Translations under genes and position numbers: made by a program | Notes under the pieces: model-generated | What the model was told of the DNA's origin: nothing | Databases searched by the model: none | The model's input: only the letters and a program-made list of their open reading frames with translations | Assembly: GCF_001426885.1 (NCBI RefSeq) | Contig: NZ_LMFP01000003.1 | Coordinates: 1,299,701-1,363,700 of the forward strand | Source of the DNA: Pelomonas sp. Root1444 | Lineage (GTDB): Bacteria; Pseudomonadota; Gammaproteobacteria; Burkholderiales; Burkholderiaceae_C | Length of the DNA stretch: 64,000 bases | Reading direction: 5' to 3' | In this document: in pieces, positions 1-8,258 of the stretch | Position numbering within the stretch: the stretch's first letter is position 1 | Layout: every line of letters starts with the position of its first letter

Positions 1-3000
1 CGTGAACTGCTCGTTGGTGGCTGGGTTGTCCACGTCGACCGCCCAGGCCAGCGTGCCGGAGATGCCGGTGCGCGGCTCGTTGCGGCTGAACATCGCGTCG
101 ACCACCGGCGTGGGGCCGCCTTCGGCCAGCGCGCCGAGCTGCTCGCAGCGCCAGCGGATGACGGCGGCCGTGGCGGCGACTACGCCCGGGAAGAGGCGCT
201 GCTCGCCGCTGGGCGGCATGGGCATCTCGAAGGCGCGCTCCTCGGCGACAGTCGCGAGCGCGTCGAGCTTCAGGCGCAGCCAGGCGGCGTCGTTGGTGCG
301 CAGGTCGGTCGACAGCGTCTTGGCCAGCGCCGCCAGGCCGCGCGGCTGCTCGGCGCCGTTGACCCACACCTCGAAGGGCAGGTTGCGGCCGAACAGCCCG
401 CCGTCGGGGCCGTCCAGCGGCAGCTCGCCGATGAAGAGGGCGAAGTCGCCATGCGGGTGCTGGATGAGGTAGCTCCAGGCCGGGTTGCCGCCGGGCATCT
501 CGGGACGGCTGGGCCAGCGCAGCGACGCGACCACGGCCTGCGGCAGGCGCTCGACGCGCAGGCGCTGGTTGGCGCCGCCGAGTTCGGCGCCTGAATCTGG
601 ACGAAGCGGTTCGGGCTGCTTGACCTCCGGCGTCACGCTCAGCACCGAGCCCAGCACGCTGTTGGGCCGGTAGGTGGCCAGGCCCTTCAGCTTGGTCTGC
701 CAGGCCTGCATGTACAAGTCCTGGAAGTTCTCGTACGGGTAGTCGGCCGGTACGTTGACCGTCTTGCTGATGGACGTGTCGATGTAGGGCGCGACCGCGG
801 CGACCATGGACGCATGGTCGGCCGCGCTCAGCTCCAGCGCGGTGACGAAGGCGTCGCTCAGCGGCGCATCGGCGCCAAACAGATGTCTATACAGGCGCCA
901 GGCATGGTCCTCGACCGCGTACTCCTTGAAGCCGCCGCCCTCGGCCTGGCCCAGGCGCTTCTTGCGCGTGTAGGTCCAGGAGAAGGCCGGCTCGATACCG
1001 TTTGACGCGTTGTCGGCGAAGGCCAGGCTGATGGTGCCGGTGGGCGCGATGGACAGCAGGTGCGAGTTGCGCAGGCCTTGCGAACGGATCTTGTCTTTCA
1101 GCGCCTGCGGCAGGCGCGACGCGAAGCTGCCGCCGGAGAGGTACAGGTCGGCATTGAAGAGCGGGAAGCTGCCGCGCTCGGCGGCGATGTCGCTGGACGC
1201 CGAGTAGGCCGCGTCGCGCATCAGCTCGCTGATGCGGCTGGCCATGTCGCGCGCGGCCTGCGTGTCGTAACGCAGGTTGAGCATGACGAGGGCGTCGCCC
1301 AGGCCCGTGAAGCCGAGGCCCACGCGGCGCTTGTTGGCGGCCTCCTGAGCCTGGGCCGGCAACGGCCACGGGGTCACGTCCAGCACGTTGTCCAGCATGC
1401 GCGTGGCGACGGCCACGACCTCGGCAAAGCCGGCCTCGTCGAACGCCGGCTTGGCGCTGAACGGATCGCGCACGAAGCGCGTCAGGTCGATGGAGCCGAG
1501 GCAGCAGCAGCCGTAGGGCGGCAGTGGTTGCTCGGCGCAGTTGTGGACATAGAGCCCGTTGGCATCGAACGCATGGACATGTTCGACGGTGACGTCGTAG
1601 ACCGCCTCGACGCCTTCGGGCTCGACGGCTTCGACCGTGGCCGTGAAGCGCTCCCGGTTCAACTCGCGCCGGTAGGCCCCCAGCAACTCCTCGAGGCGCG
1701 CCTGCTTGGCACTGTCCTCAAAGCCAACCTGTTCGGCGTAGCGGCGCAGGTTGTCGCCGCTGATGACCAGCTCATGCAACGCACGCCGTTCGTAGTCGCG
1801 CTCGCCGCCGCGGCCGTCGGGCATGCGCTGCGGTCCGGCGGGATGCCGGTCACGGTAGATCGCCGATGCGACACCCAACCGCGCCAGCATGCGCTGCACC
1901 GCCTGCAACTGGCCGAAATCAGCCTGGGTCAGGCGCACGCTGACGCCCTTGTCTTGCGCACCCTGGACGGAGCCGTCCGCGTCGAACAGCCCGCGCAGCA
2001 GGCCGCGATGGAATTCGGCCGACGTGGACTCCATCGAGGGGGTGATGCGCTTGTTGCCCGGCACCGCCCCAAGCGCGCCCGCCAGATCACGCAGGCCAGC
2101 GGACGCAAGCCGGAACTCACCACGGCCAGCGACCGGCCGCTGCCAGCCCTGGAAGTCCGCGCGGCTGACGATGGCCTCCCGCATCGCCGTCTCGGCCGCC
2201 TGCATGACGCTGTCGACACTGGCGGGCGGGTGACCCACATCGCTGCCCACCACCTTCAGCTCGGGCGCCCAGACGGACAGCACCGCCTTGTCAGCCTTCA
2301 GCGTGCCGTCGCCGATCAGCAGGCCCAGCAGATAGCCTTCCGCCTCGCTGCGCGGGCCTTCCCAGCCTTGCAACGCGCGATGGTCGTGCAGCATCAGCTC
2401 GTCGCCCGGCTTCACCTCTGCAGCTGGCGTCCATTCGGCCTCGACGAGATAGCGCGTCTTGCGCGTCACGCGACGCACGGGATGGTCACCGGTCAGCCGC
2501 AGCGCATGCCCCTCGCGAGTGGTCAGCCTCAGGACCGGCTTCACGCCGGTCGCGAAGAAGCCTTGCGACTCGGTCGCATAGGCCTTGCCATCGACGATGG
2601 CGTGGAAGGGCTTGCCGATCAGCTCGCGCACCTGGCGCGGGCCTTCGCTGGTCATCGTCCAGGTGTCGGCCGTCACGCACGGGTTGGTCGCCGCGATCGT
2701 TTCGCAGTAATGCAGGTTGTTGTCGGCATTGATGCGGTCCAGGAACAGCACGCCCGGCTCGGCGTGGTCGTAGGTGGAGCGCATGACCTGATCCCACAGC
2801 GCACGCGCCTTGACCTTGCGGTAGACCCACTGCCCGTCGCCGCGCTGGTAGGCGCCGGCCTCGATCTGCTCGGCGCTGGGCCGCGCCTTGTGCGCCAGTT
2901 CCACCGTGCCGTCGGCCTGCACCGCCTCCATGAAGGCGTCGGTCACGCCGATGGAGATGTTGAAGTTGCGCAGGTCGCCCTGGTCCTTGGCGTGGATGAA

Positions 3001-3546
3001 GGCCTCGATGTCCGGGTGGTCGCAGCGCAGCACGCCCATCTGCGCGCCGCGGCGGCTGCCGGCGCTCTCGACCGTCTCGCACGACCGGTCGAACACGCGC
3101 ATGTAGCTGATGGGGCCGGAGGCATGGCTGCGCGTGGAGCCCACCCAGGCGCCGGCCGGGCGGATGCGGCTGAAGTCGTAGCCCACGCCGCCACCGCGGC
3201 GCATGGTCTCGGCGGCTTCGGTCAGCGCGGTGTAGATGCCGGGCACGCCGTCCTCGGCCGTGGCGATGGAGTCGCCCACCGGCTGCACGAAGCAGTTGAT
3301 GAGGGTGGCCGACAGCTCGGTGCCGGCGGCGGACATGATGCGGCCGGCGGGCACGAAGCCGCGCTTCTGCGCATCCAGGAAGGCGGCCGCCCAGCCGGCG
3401 CGGTCGGCGGGTTTCTCGGCCTGGGCGAGCGCGCGCGCGACGCGTTCGCGCAGCTCGTCGGGCGTCTGTTCGCCGCCCTTGGCGTATTTCTCGATGAGGA
3501 CTTCGCTGGAGATGTCCTGTACGGGGAGGTCGGTGGTGGTGCTCAC
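1..3546 (-). CDS. nrdJ: Adenosylcobalamin-dependent (class II) ribonucleotide reductase, intein-containing, C-terminus beyond window
   Basis: Reduces ribonucleotides to deoxyribonucleotides in the cytoplasm with coenzyme B12 as radical source. The frame is open from a GTG at 3546 to the left edge (1182 codons, about 802 of them extein). Family landmarks: LINCFVQP near residue 75, a [15 protein letters not shown] stretch, [19 protein letters not shown], and the active-site loop [15 protein letters not shown], whose Cys is the thiyl-radical residue. The loop is interrupted after TNP by an in-frame intein (separate entry). The last visible part ([20 protein letters not shown]) is typical of the C-terminal region, so only the end is missing. 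GTG 3546 was chosen because a GTG-AGC-ACC start gives the usual short N-terminus and there is no ATG nearby. A LexA-like box lies 14 nt upstream. Confidence 0.93.
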   Translation of the reverse strand, partial: MSTTTDLPVQDISSEVLIEKYAKGGEQTPDELRERVARALAQAEKPADRAGWAAAFLDAQKRGFVPAGRIMSAAGTELSATLINCFVQPVGDSIATAEDGVPGIYTALTEAAETMRRGGGVGYDFSRIRPAGAWVGSTRSHASGPISYMRVFDRSCETVESAGSRRGAQMGVLRCDHPDIEAFIHAKDQGDLRNFNISIGVTDAFMEAVQADGTVELAHKARPSAEQIEAGAYQRGDGQWVYRKVKARALWDQVMRSTYDHAEPGVLFLDRINADNNLHYCETIAATNPCVTADTWTMTSEGPRQVRELIGKPFHAIVDGKAYATESQGFFATGVKPVLRLTTREGHALRLTGDHPVRRVTRKTRYLVEAEWTPAAEVKPGDELMLHDHRALQGWEGPRSEAEGYLLGLLIGDGTLKADKAVLSVWAPELKVVGSDVGHPPASVDSVMQAAETAMREAIVSRADFQGWQRPVAGRGEFRLASAGLRDLAGALGAVPGNKRITPSMESTSAEFHRGLLRGLFDADGSVQGAQDKGVSVRLTQADFGQLQAVQRMLARLGVASAIYRDRHPAGPQRMPDGRGGERDYERRALHELVISGDNLRRYAEQVGFEDSAKQARLEELLGAYRRELNRERFTATVEAVEPEGVEAVYDVTVEHVHAFDANGLYVHNCAEQPLPPYGCCCLGSIDLTRFVRDPFSAKPAFDEAGFAEVVAVATRMLDNVLDVTPWPLPAQAQEAANKRRVGLGFTGLGDALVMLNLRYDTQAARDMASRISELMRDAAYSASSDIAAERGSFPLFNADLYLSGGSFASRLPQALKDKIRSQGLRNSHLLSIAPTGTISLAFADNASNGIEPAFSWTYTRKKRLGQAEGGGFKEYAVEDHAWRLYRHLFGADAPLSDAFVTALELSAADHASMVAAVAPYIDTSISKTVNVPADYPYENFQDLYMQAWQTKLKGLATYRPNSVLGSVLSVTPEVKQPEPLRPDSGAELGGANQRLRVERLPQAVVASLRWPSRPEMPGGNPAWSYLIQHPHGDFALFIGELPLDGPDGGLFGRNLPFEVWVNGAEQPRGLAALAKTLSTDLRTNDAAWLRLKLDALATVAEERAFEMPMPPSGEQRLFPGVVAATAAVIRWRCEQLGALAEGGPTPVVDAMFSRNEPRTGISGTLAWAVDVDNPATNEQFT
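1540..2679 (-). other. Intein with LAGLIDADG homing endonuclease inside the ribonucleotide reductase
   Basis: A 380-codon in-frame insertion that starts with Cys (CVTADTWTM) and ends with VHN, followed by extein Cys. Splicing block B is seen as LTGDHPVRR, and the C-terminal block as [16 protein letters not shown] then LYVHN. Two LAGLIDADG-type motifs are present, [12 protein letters not shown] and [13 protein letters not shown], so the homing endonuclease looks intact. Cys1, the block B His, the penultimate His, the terminal Asn and the +1 Cys are all present, so protein splicing is expected to work. The +1 nucleophile is the catalytic thiyl Cys of the reductase. Both ends are in the host frame. 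Confidence 0.93.
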
Positions 3547-3560
3547 GGCGGTCTCGAATA

Positions 3561-3576
3561 CTGGATAAAAATACAG
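3561..3576. promoter_or_regulatory. LexA (SOS) box-like palindrome upstream of nrdJ
   Basis: CTGGATAAAAATACAG matches the CTGT-N8-ACAG LexA consensus with one mismatch, in an AT-rich island that stands out from the GC-rich surroundings. It ends 14 nt upstream of the nrdJ GTG, where a repressor would block transcription. SOS control of a ribonucleotide reductase is biologically sensible; binding is inferred from the motif only. Confidence 0.6.
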
Positions 3577-3682
3577 TCTACGCCTGTGGCGCCAGGCGGC
3601 TGCTCGCAAAGGCTGCGAGGTTGCCAGCCACGCCGGCATGCCGCCTTGACGGCACGCAGGCTTTGGCGACTCAGGCGAGCGC

Positions 3683-4252
3683 TCAGAACGGGTTGATGCT
3701 CTTCTCGCGGCGGTAGTGGATGTAGCCGACACTCGCGCCCGCGCGCAGCCCGACGCCCAGGCGGATGGGCGCCAGCGTGATGCCGTTCAACCGCTGGTAG
3801 TTGATGCCGGCGCCACCGATGTAGTACAGGCTGCCGTCCACGCCGGGGAAGCGCTGGTAGATGTCCGCAGGCTTGGGCAGCTTGTAGACCAGCGTGAAGA
3901 CCTTGGACGCGTTGGCGCCCAGGTCGAAACCGATGGACGGGCCGGCCCAGTAGACCTTGGCGCCGCCGCCGCCCTTCATCAGCAGCTCGCCGTCGCCATA
4001 GCGCAGGCCGACCGTGATGGCCGCCGAGGCCTCCTCGCCCTTGATGTAGGCGTTGGGCCGGCCCTGTTCCTTGAAAGCCTTCTCGATCACCTTGGCCAGG
4101 CCTTCCGTGGTCTGGCCGAAGAAGTCGGTGGCGGCCTTGAGGATGGAATCCTCGTCATAGGTGCCGTCCTTGTCCTCGGCCGCCAGGGCCGGCAGGGCAG
4201 AGGCGGCGGCGAGCGCGGCGAGGTGTTGCAGATGCTGGCGGCGGTCGATCAT
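3683..4252 (-). CDS. DUF1134 / EipA-like envelope protein
   Basis: 189 residues. The N-terminus [20 protein letters not shown] ending in ALAAED looks like an export signal, possibly Tat-like, so the mature protein should be periplasmic. The body carries [31 protein letters not shown] and [18 protein letters not shown], characteristic of DUF1134, a family linked to envelope integrity in alphaproteobacteria (EipA). The C-terminus [20 protein letters not shown] is the usual Gly-rich end. It is a separate unit from nrdJ, 136 nt away. The exact molecular role is unknown. Confidence 0.8.
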   Translation of the reverse strand: MIDRRQHLQHLAALAAASALPALAAEDKDGTYDEDSILKAATDFFGQTTEGLAKVIEKAFKEQGRPNAYIKGEEASAAITVGLRYGDGELLMKGGGGAKVYWAGPSIGFDLGANASKVFTLVYKLPKPADIYQRFPGVDGSLYYIGGAGINYQRLNGITLAPIRLGVGLRAGASVGYIHYRREKSINPF

Positions 4253-4351
4253 CGGCGGCTCCTGGGGCTTTCCTGGATCGGGCCAGCATAAACAAAGCAG
4301 CGTGAAGTTTGGCCGCCCGTTGCCCCTTCACACAACCTAGACTCGGCGCCC

Positions 4352-4786
4352 ATGTCGTCCAACCCCGACCTGCAACGGCTGTCGGCCGCCCTCGAATACG
4401 TCGACCTCGCCGCCGGGCTCTACCTCGCGGGCGGGGCCGACCAGGCTGCGCGGCTGCTGGCCGCGGCCGCGGAGCAGCAGCTGGGCGACCTCGTGCGCCT
4501 GATCGACGCGCCCAGCGCGACCGTGGACACGCGCGAGCTGCTGGCCCGCATCGCCCGGGCGCACCGGCCGGCCGTCGTCGCGCCGCGCGAGGTCCCCACG
4601 CGCGACTGGGACGGCGAGCCGGTGCTGGCCGACGCCACGCGCGACGAGATCGTCGCCTTCCTGCGCGCCGCCTGGTTCATGCTCGAAGCCATGGGCCTGG
4701 CCGCGCTGGCGCCCGAGCGGCTGCAACAGGCGGTGGACAACAGCACGGTGTTCGGCAGCGCTGGCGCGCTGGAGCCATTCGTCTAG
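4352..4786 (+). CDS. Hypothetical protein
   Basis: 144 residues, alanine- and leucine-rich, mostly helical in appearance, with no signal peptide or membrane segment. I do not recognise a family. It is divergent from the DUF1134 gene and is followed 40 nt later by the PilZ gene, so the two may be co-transcribed. Codon use is like that of its neighbours, which supports it as a real gene. Confidence 0.6.
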   Translation: MSSNPDLQRLSAALEYVDLAAGLYLAGGADQAARLLAAAAEQQLGDLVRLIDAPSATVDTRELLARIARAHRPAVVAPREVPTRDWDGEPVLADATRDEIVAFLRAAWFMLEAMGLAALAPERLQQAVDNSTVFGSAGALEPFV

Positions 4787-4815
4787 GATCGCCAGACCCG
4801 ACCTCGGTCGGCACC

Positions 4816-4829
4816 GGGAGAGCATCATC
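4816..4829 (+). promoter_or_regulatory. Ribosome binding site that points to an ATC start for the PilZ gene
   Basis: GGGAG at 4816-4820 followed after 6 nt by ATC (4827-4829). This is the only well-placed Shine-Dalgarno sequence for the PilZ frame, and there is no ATG, GTG or TTG in that frame between the upstream stop and codon 38 of the domain. Confidence 0.5.
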
Positions 4830-5210
4830 AGCACCGAACGCCGCCAATTCGCCCGCGTCGCCTTCGCCGCCGGCGCCGAGCTGGTCACGACGCAGGCGCT
4901 GCTGCGCTGCCAAGTCATCGACATCTCGCTCAAGGGCGTGCTGCTGCAACTGCCGGCGGGCGCGGCGCCGCAGGCCGGCATGCCCTGCCTCGTCAAGCTG
5001 CCGCTGGGCGAAGACAGCAGCGGCGATCTCGTCATCGCCATGGCCGGCGAGCTGGCGCATGTCGAAGACGGCCGCGCCGGCGTGCTCTGCCGCAGCATCG
5101 ACATCGAGTCCATCACCCACCTGCGCCGCCTCATCGAGGTCAACCTCGGCGACCCGGCGGCTTCCGAGCGGGAACTCAAGGCGCTGATTGCCGGGGCCAA
5201 GCTCGGCTGA
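4827..5210 (+). CDS. PilZ domain protein, probable AUC start
   Basis: About 127 residues, essentially a stand-alone PilZ domain, the family that binds cyclic di-GMP. The N-terminal arginine motif is visible as ERRQFAR (residues 4-10) and the second motif as DISLKG (DxSxxG), followed by the barrel strands GVLLQLP and GVLCRSIDIE. The first conventional start in frame is GTG 4938, which would cut off the arginine motif and the D-x-S-x-x-G strand, so it is unlikely. ATC 4827 preceded by GGGAG is the best start. A diguanylate cyclase gene lies 3 kb downstream. Alternative: a sequencing error in an ATG. Confidence 0.75.
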   Translation: MSTERRQFARVAFAAGAELVTTQALLRCQVIDISLKGVLLQLPAGAAPQAGMPCLVKLPLGEDSSGDLVIAMAGELAHVEDGRAGVLCRSIDIESITHLRRLIEVNLGDPAASERELKALIAGAKLG

Positions 5211-5256
5211 CCTCGTTTCGTCGCATGCCGGCCGCGCGGCAGGCCGCCGCCCGAAA

Positions 5257-6363
5257 ATGGCGCAGATGGAGGACCTGACGCCGCTGCAAGCCTTTCGCCG
5301 CATCTGCAACCTGCGCATGCTGGCGGGCGTCTACTACTTCTGCCTGCTGCACGCCATCTCGCGCTCGCTGACCTGGTGGGACGAGAAGGATGGCGGCTTC
5401 GCCGCCGGGCTGTTCGACCTGATCCGATTCAGCCGCCAGTCGCTGCTCACCGGCGTGTCGCTGCTGCTGATGGTGGCCGTGGCCGAGGCACTGCTGGCCG
5501 GCCGGCGCTGGAAGCTGCCGGCCGCGCTGGCGGTGCAGGCGTTGGCCGTGGGGCTGGGCGCGGCACTGGGCACCTACCTGCGCTATGCCGCCGCCGTGCT
5601 GGACGACCCCAGCATGCAGGCCAAGCCCGGCTGGGTGACCTCCACCATCGGCATCTGGACGCTGCTCGGCGGCATGGCCTACGCGTTGCTGCGCGTCAGC
5701 CGCGCCCAGCGGGCCGGCAGCGAGCAGCTCACCCGCCTGTTCCGCGAGCGCGAGGCCCTCAAGACCCAGCAGACCGAGGCCCAGCTGTCGGCGCTGAACG
5801 CGCAGATCGAGCCGCACTTCCTGTTCAACACGCTGGCCAACGTCAAGCGCCTGTACGAGACCCAGCCCGAGCGCGGTCGCGACATGCTGGTGGCGCTGAT
5901 CGCCTACCTGCGCGCCGCCCTGCCCGGCATGCGCCGGCACGAGTCCACGCTGGCCGAGGAGCTGGAGCTGGTGCGCCACTACCTGGCCATCCTGCAGATG
6001 CGCATGGGCGAGCGGCTGTCCTTCGACATCAGCGCGCCACCCGAGCTGCTGGCCGCCCGACTGCCCACGCTGGTGCTGCCGACGCTGGTGGAGAACGCCA
6101 TCAAGCACGGCCTGTCGCCGCTGCCCGAGGGCGGGCGCATCGCCATCCGCGCGGCGCATGCGCAGGACGGTGGCCTGAGCATCGAGGTGGCCGACGACGG
6201 CCAGGGCTTCGGCGCCGTCAGCGGGGGCGCGGGCGTGGGCCTGGCCAACACGCGGGCGCGGCTGGCCGCGCGCTTCGGAGACGCGGCCACGTTGGTGCTC
6301 GAAGCGAACCAGCCGCGCGGCGTCGTCGCCCGCGTCAACCTGCCGGCGGAGGCGCTCACGTGA
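5257..6363 (+). CDS. LytS-type sensor histidine kinase
   Basis: 368 residues from ATG 5257 (an upstream start at 5188 would overlap the PilZ gene). The N-terminal half has about four membrane segments (residues 20-160), then a short coiled region and the His_kinase domain. The phosphoacceptor motif QIEPHFLFNTL has His187, and the ATP-binding N-box is LVENAIKHGL followed by ADDGQGFG and GVGLANTRARL. This is the AlgZ/LytS family, which phosphorylates LytTR response regulators. Its stop overlaps the GTG of a related degenerate kinase, and a LytTR regulator follows, so the three form one operon. Confidence 0.88.
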   Translation: MAQMEDLTPLQAFRRICNLRMLAGVYYFCLLHAISRSLTWWDEKDGGFAAGLFDLIRFSRQSLLTGVSLLLMVAVAEALLAGRRWKLPAALAVQALAVGLGAALGTYLRYAAAVLDDPSMQAKPGWVTSTIGIWTLLGGMAYALLRVSRAQRAGSEQLTRLFREREALKTQQTEAQLSALNAQIEPHFLFNTLANVKRLYETQPERGRDMLVALIAYLRAALPGMRRHESTLAEELELVRHYLAILQMRMGERLSFDISAPPELLAARLPTLVLPTLVENAIKHGLSPLPEGGRIAIRAAHAQDGGLSIEVADDGQGFGAVSGGAGVGLANTRARLAARFGDAATLVLEANQPRGVVARVNLPAEALT

Positions 6364-7406
6364 TCCGCCACGTGTTGCACGCCTGGCGCTCGGTGCGGCC
6401 TGCCGAGGTGCTGGCCTTCGTCACGGCGGCCCTGCTGTTCGGCGCCATCGACCTGGCCTCGCTGCTGGAGCTGCGCGTCGGCGACCAGCTGCCCCAGGTG
6501 CTGGCCCGGCACCTGCTGGTGCCGCTCGTCAGCTGCATCGTGCTGCTGCTGTGCTGGCTGCCGGCGGCGCGCAGCAGCCCCATCCATCCGGCGCGCCGCC
6601 AGCGCCTCGTCGCCGCGACGCTGATCGGCTCCGTGCTGACCATCGCGGTCGTCTACCCGCTCGCCGCCGCGCTGCCCTGGCCATCGCTGTGCGACATCTA
6701 TGCGGCCACGCATGGCAAGCCCAAATGCATGAACTTCCGGCTCAGCGCCGTCATCGGCGACACGCTGTGGGTCTTCATGCCGGCACTGATGATCGTCGGC
6801 GTGCTGGAGTTCCGCGCGGTGCGCCGCCGCCAGGACCAGGCCGCCCAGGACCTGCTGCGTGAGCACAGCCAGCTGCGCCGCCATGCGCTGGGTTCGCGCC
6901 TGGCCGCCCTGCAGGCGCAGGTCGACCCGGCGCTGCTGTTCGACGCCCTCGTCGCCGTCGAGCAGGCTTATGGCCGCCAGGACGCGACCGCCAGCGCCCG
7001 GCTGGAGCGGCTGATCCGCCACCTGCGCGTGGCGCTGCCGCGGCTGCGCGATGCCGGTGCGACGCTGGGCGGCGAGGCCGAGCTGATCGCCAGCTACCTG
7101 GACCTGCTGCGCGACCTCAACGGCACGCCGCCCGCCTTCGACTGCGAGCTCGGCTCGCACGGCGCCACGCAGCTCCCGCCCATGCTGCTGCTGCCGCTGG
7201 TGCAGCGCGCGCTGCGCCTGGGCCACCCGCAACATTGCTGGCTGAAGGTGGGCGGCGGCATCACGCTGGGCTTCGACCAGGAAGGCCTGTGCAGCGACGA
7301 CGCCGACCTCGCGTCGCTGCGCGAGCGCCTGGCCGTGCTGGGCGCGAAACTCGTCTGCAGCAGCGGCGCGGGCCGCACCGAATTCATCCTGGACATTCCC
7401 TCATGA
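6360..7406 (+). CDS. Degenerate LytS-like histidine kinase (pseudokinase)
   Basis: 348 residues from GTG 6360, overlapping the previous stop by 4 nt. The N-terminal half has about four membrane segments. The second half aligns with the kinase upstream, but the phosphoacceptor motif reads QVDPALLFDAL, with Ala191 where the kinase has His, and the N-box reads LVQRALRLGH instead of LVENAIKHGL. The glycine loops are also missing (SDDADLASLRERL). It should not bind ATP or be phosphorylated in the normal way. Its stop overlaps the ATG of the LytTR regulator by 4 nt, which argues it is maintained, perhaps as a partner or allosteric subunit of the active kinase. Confidence 0.82.
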   Translation: MIRHVLHAWRSVRPAEVLAFVTAALLFGAIDLASLLELRVGDQLPQVLARHLLVPLVSCIVLLLCWLPAARSSPIHPARRQRLVAATLIGSVLTIAVVYPLAAALPWPSLCDIYAATHGKPKCMNFRLSAVIGDTLWVFMPALMIVGVLEFRAVRRRQDQAAQDLLREHSQLRRHALGSRLAALQAQVDPALLFDALVAVEQAYGRQDATASARLERLIRHLRVALPRLRDAGATLGGEAELIASYLDLLRDLNGTPPAFDCELGSHGATQLPPMLLLPLVQRALRLGHPQHCWLKVGGGITLGFDQEGLCSDDADLASLRERLAVLGAKLVCSSGAGRTEFILDIPS

Positions 7407-8179
7407 GCCTGTTTTCCCCGACCGCCGTGGTGGCGGAGGACGAGGCCGCGTTGCGCGGCGAACTGGTCGAGCAACTCGGCAAGCTCTGGCCGGAGCTGAG
7501 CATCGTCGGCGAGGCGGCCGACGGCCTGCAGGCGCTGCGCCTGCTGGACCAGCACCAGCCCGACATCCTGTTCCTGGACATCGAGATGCCCGGCGCCACC
7601 GGCATCGACGTCGCCCGCCAGGTCAACGGCCGGGCGCATGTCGTCTTCGTCACCGCCTACGACCAGTACGCCATCGCCGCCTTCGACCAGGGCGCGGTGG
7701 ACTACCTGCTCAAGCCGCTGGCCGGCGCGCGGCTGTTCACGGCGATCTCGCGGCTGAAGTCGCGCCTGGGCCAGGGCCATCCCCCGGCCCAGCTCGGCGG
7801 CGTGCTCGACCAGCTCGGCACGCGCCCCGCGGCCGTGCCGTCGGCCGCGCGCGCGCCGCTGCGCTGGATCAATGCCTCGGTCGGCCAGACGCTGCGCCTC
7901 ATCACCGTCGACGAGGTCATGTTCTTCCAGAGCGACAACAAGTACACGCGGCTGGCGCTGAAGGACGGCGAGGCGCTGATCCGCAAGCCGCTGAAGGAAC
8001 TCATCGACGAGCTCGACCCGCAGCAGTTCTGGCAGATCCATCGCTCCACGCTGGTGAATGTGAACGCCATCGCCAGCGTCAGCCGCGACTTCCGCGGCCG
8101 CATGCAGATCAAGCTCAAGCACGGCAGCGAGATGCTGCTCGTCGCCGAGAGTTGCGCGCACCTGTTCCGGCAGATGTAG
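7403..8179 (+). CDS. LytTR-family response regulator
   Basis: 258 residues. An N-terminal receiver domain has phosphoacceptor Asp59 (ILFLDIEMPG) and the conserved Lys in YLLKPL. The C-terminal LytTR DNA-binding domain spans about residues 150-255 (VMFFQSDNKYTRL, FWQIHRSTLVNVNAI). It is the output of the kinase/pseudokinase pair directly upstream. This is the AlgR/LytR type of transcription activator; targets cannot be told from the window. Confidence 0.9.
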   Translation: MSLFSPTAVVAEDEAALRGELVEQLGKLWPELSIVGEAADGLQALRLLDQHQPDILFLDIEMPGATGIDVARQVNGRAHVVFVTAYDQYAIAAFDQGAVDYLLKPLAGARLFTAISRLKSRLGQGHPPAQLGGVLDQLGTRPAAVPSAARAPLRWINASVGQTLRLITVDEVMFFQSDNKYTRLALKDGEALIRKPLKELIDELDPQQFWQIHRSTLVNVNAIASVSRDFRGRMQIKLKHGSEMLLVAESCAHLFRQM

Positions 8180-8258
8180 CACCGGATCGGTCATGTTTCG
8201 CGCGGGGCGGTGGCCTAGACTGGCTGCGCCCCTCCGATCGGGCAGATGATCGGATCTC

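Noticed and set aside
1060-3696. Long plus-strand open frame (878 codons) opposite the ribonucleotide reductase
   Set aside because: It is antisense to a clearly recognisable enzyme and intein and has a low-complexity His/Arg/Ala/Gly composition typical of GC-rich shadow frames.
4938-5210. GTG 4938 as start of the PilZ protein
   Set aside because: It would remove the arginine motif and the DxSxxG strand that define the domain.
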